The notes under the pieces are model-generated. The model did not search any database and was not told the DNA's origin. It saw only the letters and a list, made by a program, of their open reading frames with translations. 64,000 nt of DNA, taken from assembly GCA_036924835.1 (NCBI GenBank), contig JBAGRR010000001.1:4045001-4109000 (forward strand). The letters run 5' to 3'. A program made the translations under genes and the position numbers. Below, piece after piece: positions 62,598 to 64,000 of the stretch (positions within the stretch are counted from its first letter, which is position 1; the number at the start of each line of letters is the position of its first letter). The stretch comes from Nitrobacteraceae bacterium AZCC 1564 (lineage in GTDB: Bacteria; Pseudomonadota; Alphaproteobacteria; Rhizobiales; Xanthobacteraceae).

Positions 62598-63485
62598 ATG
62601 GGTATTGGCATGGCCGCTGATCTACTACAGTACGCTTCCTCCGGCGTTACGATTGGTGCAGTCTACGCTCTCGTCGCGTTGGGTTTCACGCTGATCTACA
62701 ACTCGACGCACGTAGCCAACTTCGCGCAGGGCGACTTCGCGATGTTGGGGGCCATGACGACCGTTTTCGTCGTGACCGGCGGCTTGCCGACATTCCCCGC
62801 TGCGATACTCGGCACCGGGGTCGCAGCGGTGGCCGGTCTGGCGCTGTACCGGCTCGCTATCGATCCGGCACGCAGCAGTCCCGTCCTTGGATTGATCGTT
62901 CTCACAATCGGTGCATCGATCTTCGCAAAAGGGGTCGCGCAGCTCGTCTTCGACAAGAGGTTTCATTCGTTGCCTTCTTGGTTCGACGCGGGTCCGATAA
63001 AACTCCTCGGAGCCACGATTCAGACGCAGAGCTTGGTGGTTCTTGCGGGAACGATCGTCGTCGTTGGAGCGCTCGCGGCGTTCACGACGAAGACGCTACT
63101 GGGCAAGGGAATCCTTGCAGTCTCGCAGAATCCCCTGGCGGCGACCCTGATGGGAATGAACGTGCGCTCGATCGTCACGCTGGCTTTCGTGGTCTCGGCC
63201 GCGATCGGCGGTTTGGCGGGCATCATGGCTGCTCCCATCACCCTCACCAGCTACGACGCTGGCACCATTCTATCGCTCAAGGGATTTGCCGCCGCGATGT
63301 TGGGCGGCATGGGAAATCCAGTTGGAGCGGTCGTTGGGGGCATCGTCCTCGGGATCGTTGAGGCGTTCGGTGGTGGCCTGATCTCATCAGCCTACAAGGA
63401 TGCATTCGCCTTTCTGGTCATTCTGATCGTGTTGGCAGTGAGGCCGCAGGGCTTCTTCGGCTCGATTGCAAGGGAAAGAGTCTGA
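62598..63485 (+). CDS. ABC transporter permease, LivH-like
   Basis: The 295-residue permease has the family N terminus GVTIGAVYALVALGFTLIYNSTHVANFAQGDFAMLGAM (residues 16-53) and the cytoplasmic loop/pore region IGGLAGIMAAPITLTSYDAGTILSLKGFAAAMLGGMGNPVGAVVGGIVLG (near 200-250). It is 29 bp after the binding-protein gene and just before LivM. ATP-binding genes of this set would be beyond the window. Confidence 0.93.
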   Translation: MGIGMAADLLQYASSGVTIGAVYALVALGFTLIYNSTHVANFAQGDFAMLGAMTTVFVVTGGLPTFPAAILGTGVAAVAGLALYRLAIDPARSSPVLGLIVLTIGASIFAKGVAQLVFDKRFHSLPSWFDAGPIKLLGATIQTQSLVVLAGTIVVVGALAAFTTKTLLGKGILAVSQNPLAATLMGMNVRSIVTLAFVVSAAIGGLAGIMAAPITLTSYDAGTILSLKGFAAAMLGGMGNPVGAVVGGIVLGIVEAFGGGLISSAYKDAFAFLVILIVLAVRPQGFFGSIARERV

Positions 63486-63486
63486 C

Positions 63487-64000
63487 ATGCGCTCGGTACG
63501 CTCACGATTACTGCAATTGGCGATCCTGGTTGCGATCATCGCCATAGCTCCGCTCTTGGTGCCCTCCAACTACTACCTGCGCGTCATGACCCTGATATAC
63601 GTCTTCGGCTTGGCAGCCGTCGGGCTGAATCTGCTCATGGGCTTTGCCGGACAAGTCAGCCTGGGGCACGCCGGTTTCGTCGGCATCGGGGCGTATTCGG
63701 TCGCACTGGGCTCGGTGCACTGGGGGCTACCAGGATTATATTCGGTTGTGCTCGGTGCCTTTGTGTCGGCCGCGATCGCCGCCCTGGTCGGTCGTCCAAT
63801 TCTCCGGCTGAAGGGACATTACCTGGCGGTAGCGACGTTGGGATTCGGCTTCCTGATCGCTCTGCTGATCACAAACGAAGCAGGTCTGACCGGGGGCCCG
63901 GACGGAATCAGCGTACCTCGACCAGTCGTATTCGGATGGCGCCTCCGGACGGTCGAGCAGTGGTACTGGATTTCGGGCGTGGCCCTCGTCGTGGGCGTGT
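63487..64000 (+). CDS. ABC transporter permease, LivM-like, cut by window edge
   Basis: The 171 residues present start at the ATG 63487-63489, one base after the LivH stop. They contain the LivM core AAVGLNLLMGFAGQVSLGHAGFVGIGAYSVAL (about 42-73), GRPILRLKGHYLAVATLGFGFLIALLITNEAGLTGGPDGISVPRP (about 103-147), typical of the family. The gene continues past the end. Confidence 0.93.
   Translation, partial: MRSVRSRLLQLAILVAIIAIAPLLVPSNYYLRVMTLIYVFGLAAVGLNLLMGFAGQVSLGHAGFVGIGAYSVALGSVHWGLPGLYSVVLGAFVSAAIAALVGRPILRLKGHYLAVATLGFGFLIALLITNEAGLTGGPDGISVPRPVVFGWRLRTVEQWYWISGVALVVGV

Overview
The window looks like a chromosome segment of an alphaproteobacterium of the Nitrobacteraceae (Bradyrhizobium, Afipia, Rhodopseudomonas or Tardiphaga type). 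I infer this from the high-GC coding style, the housekeeping order pdxH, DnaJ-like gene, fabI, aroC and later TlyA gene, dxs, xseB, and dense CTAG-bounded intergenic palindromes. No species can be named from sequence alone.

Left part (1-37.1 kb) is mainly core chromosome. It holds an SDR fragment, pdxH, a surface lipoprotein, a DnaJ-type co-chaperone, an ArsR/AHSA1 pair, a DMT exporter, an ECF sigma/anti-sigma pair, fabI, a histidine phosphatase, aroC, a class III cyclase, a GNAT protein, a ClC channel, a diguanylate cyclase and a glycine-rich secreted protein. Two chemoreceptor genes, a DUF1194 VWA protein, two RNA methyltransferases, dxs, xseB, an HDAC-like deacetylase, an enoyl-CoA hydratase, a VOC dioxygenase and an acyl-CoA dehydrogenase follow. 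About 25 palindromes of 65-80 bp, mostly bounded by CTAG, fill the intergenic gaps from 3.7 to 33.7 kb. A likely imported block (16.6-21.3 kb: IS110 remnant, broken MFS gene, GDCCVxC protein, XRE regulator, SulP transporter) lies between two copies of the 3' end of the glycine-rich gene.

Right part (37.4-64 kb) starts with tRNA-Gln, followed at once by a frameshifted tyrosine integrase. From there on no CTAG palindrome was seen, so this looks like an acquired catabolic island. Its first cluster (39.7-50.7 kb) encodes a molybdenum hydroxylase (three subunits), an alpha/beta hydrolase lacking its nucleophile serine, a complete Liv-type ABC transporter, a divergent GntR regulator and an ACMSD-like amidohydrolase. 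An IS630 remnant and a truncated isomerase separate it from a second cluster (52.3-64 kb).

The second cluster is the most interesting part. A leftward operon encodes a hotdog thioesterase, an indolepyruvate-oxidoreductase-like alpha/beta pair, an acyl-CoA ligase and a protein with two HxlR domains. A divergent rightward operon encodes a DpgC-like cofactor-free dioxygenase (crotonase fold) and a second Liv transporter. I infer an oxygen-dependent arylacetyl-CoA to arylglyoxylate to aroyl-CoA route, apparently coordinated by a repeated GAACTAAAT motif in the 0.94 kb divergent region.

Four genes (diguanylate cyclase, MFS, second chemoreceptor, integrase) carry a single frameshift or stop. Whether these are real decay or sequence errors cannot be told from the window.
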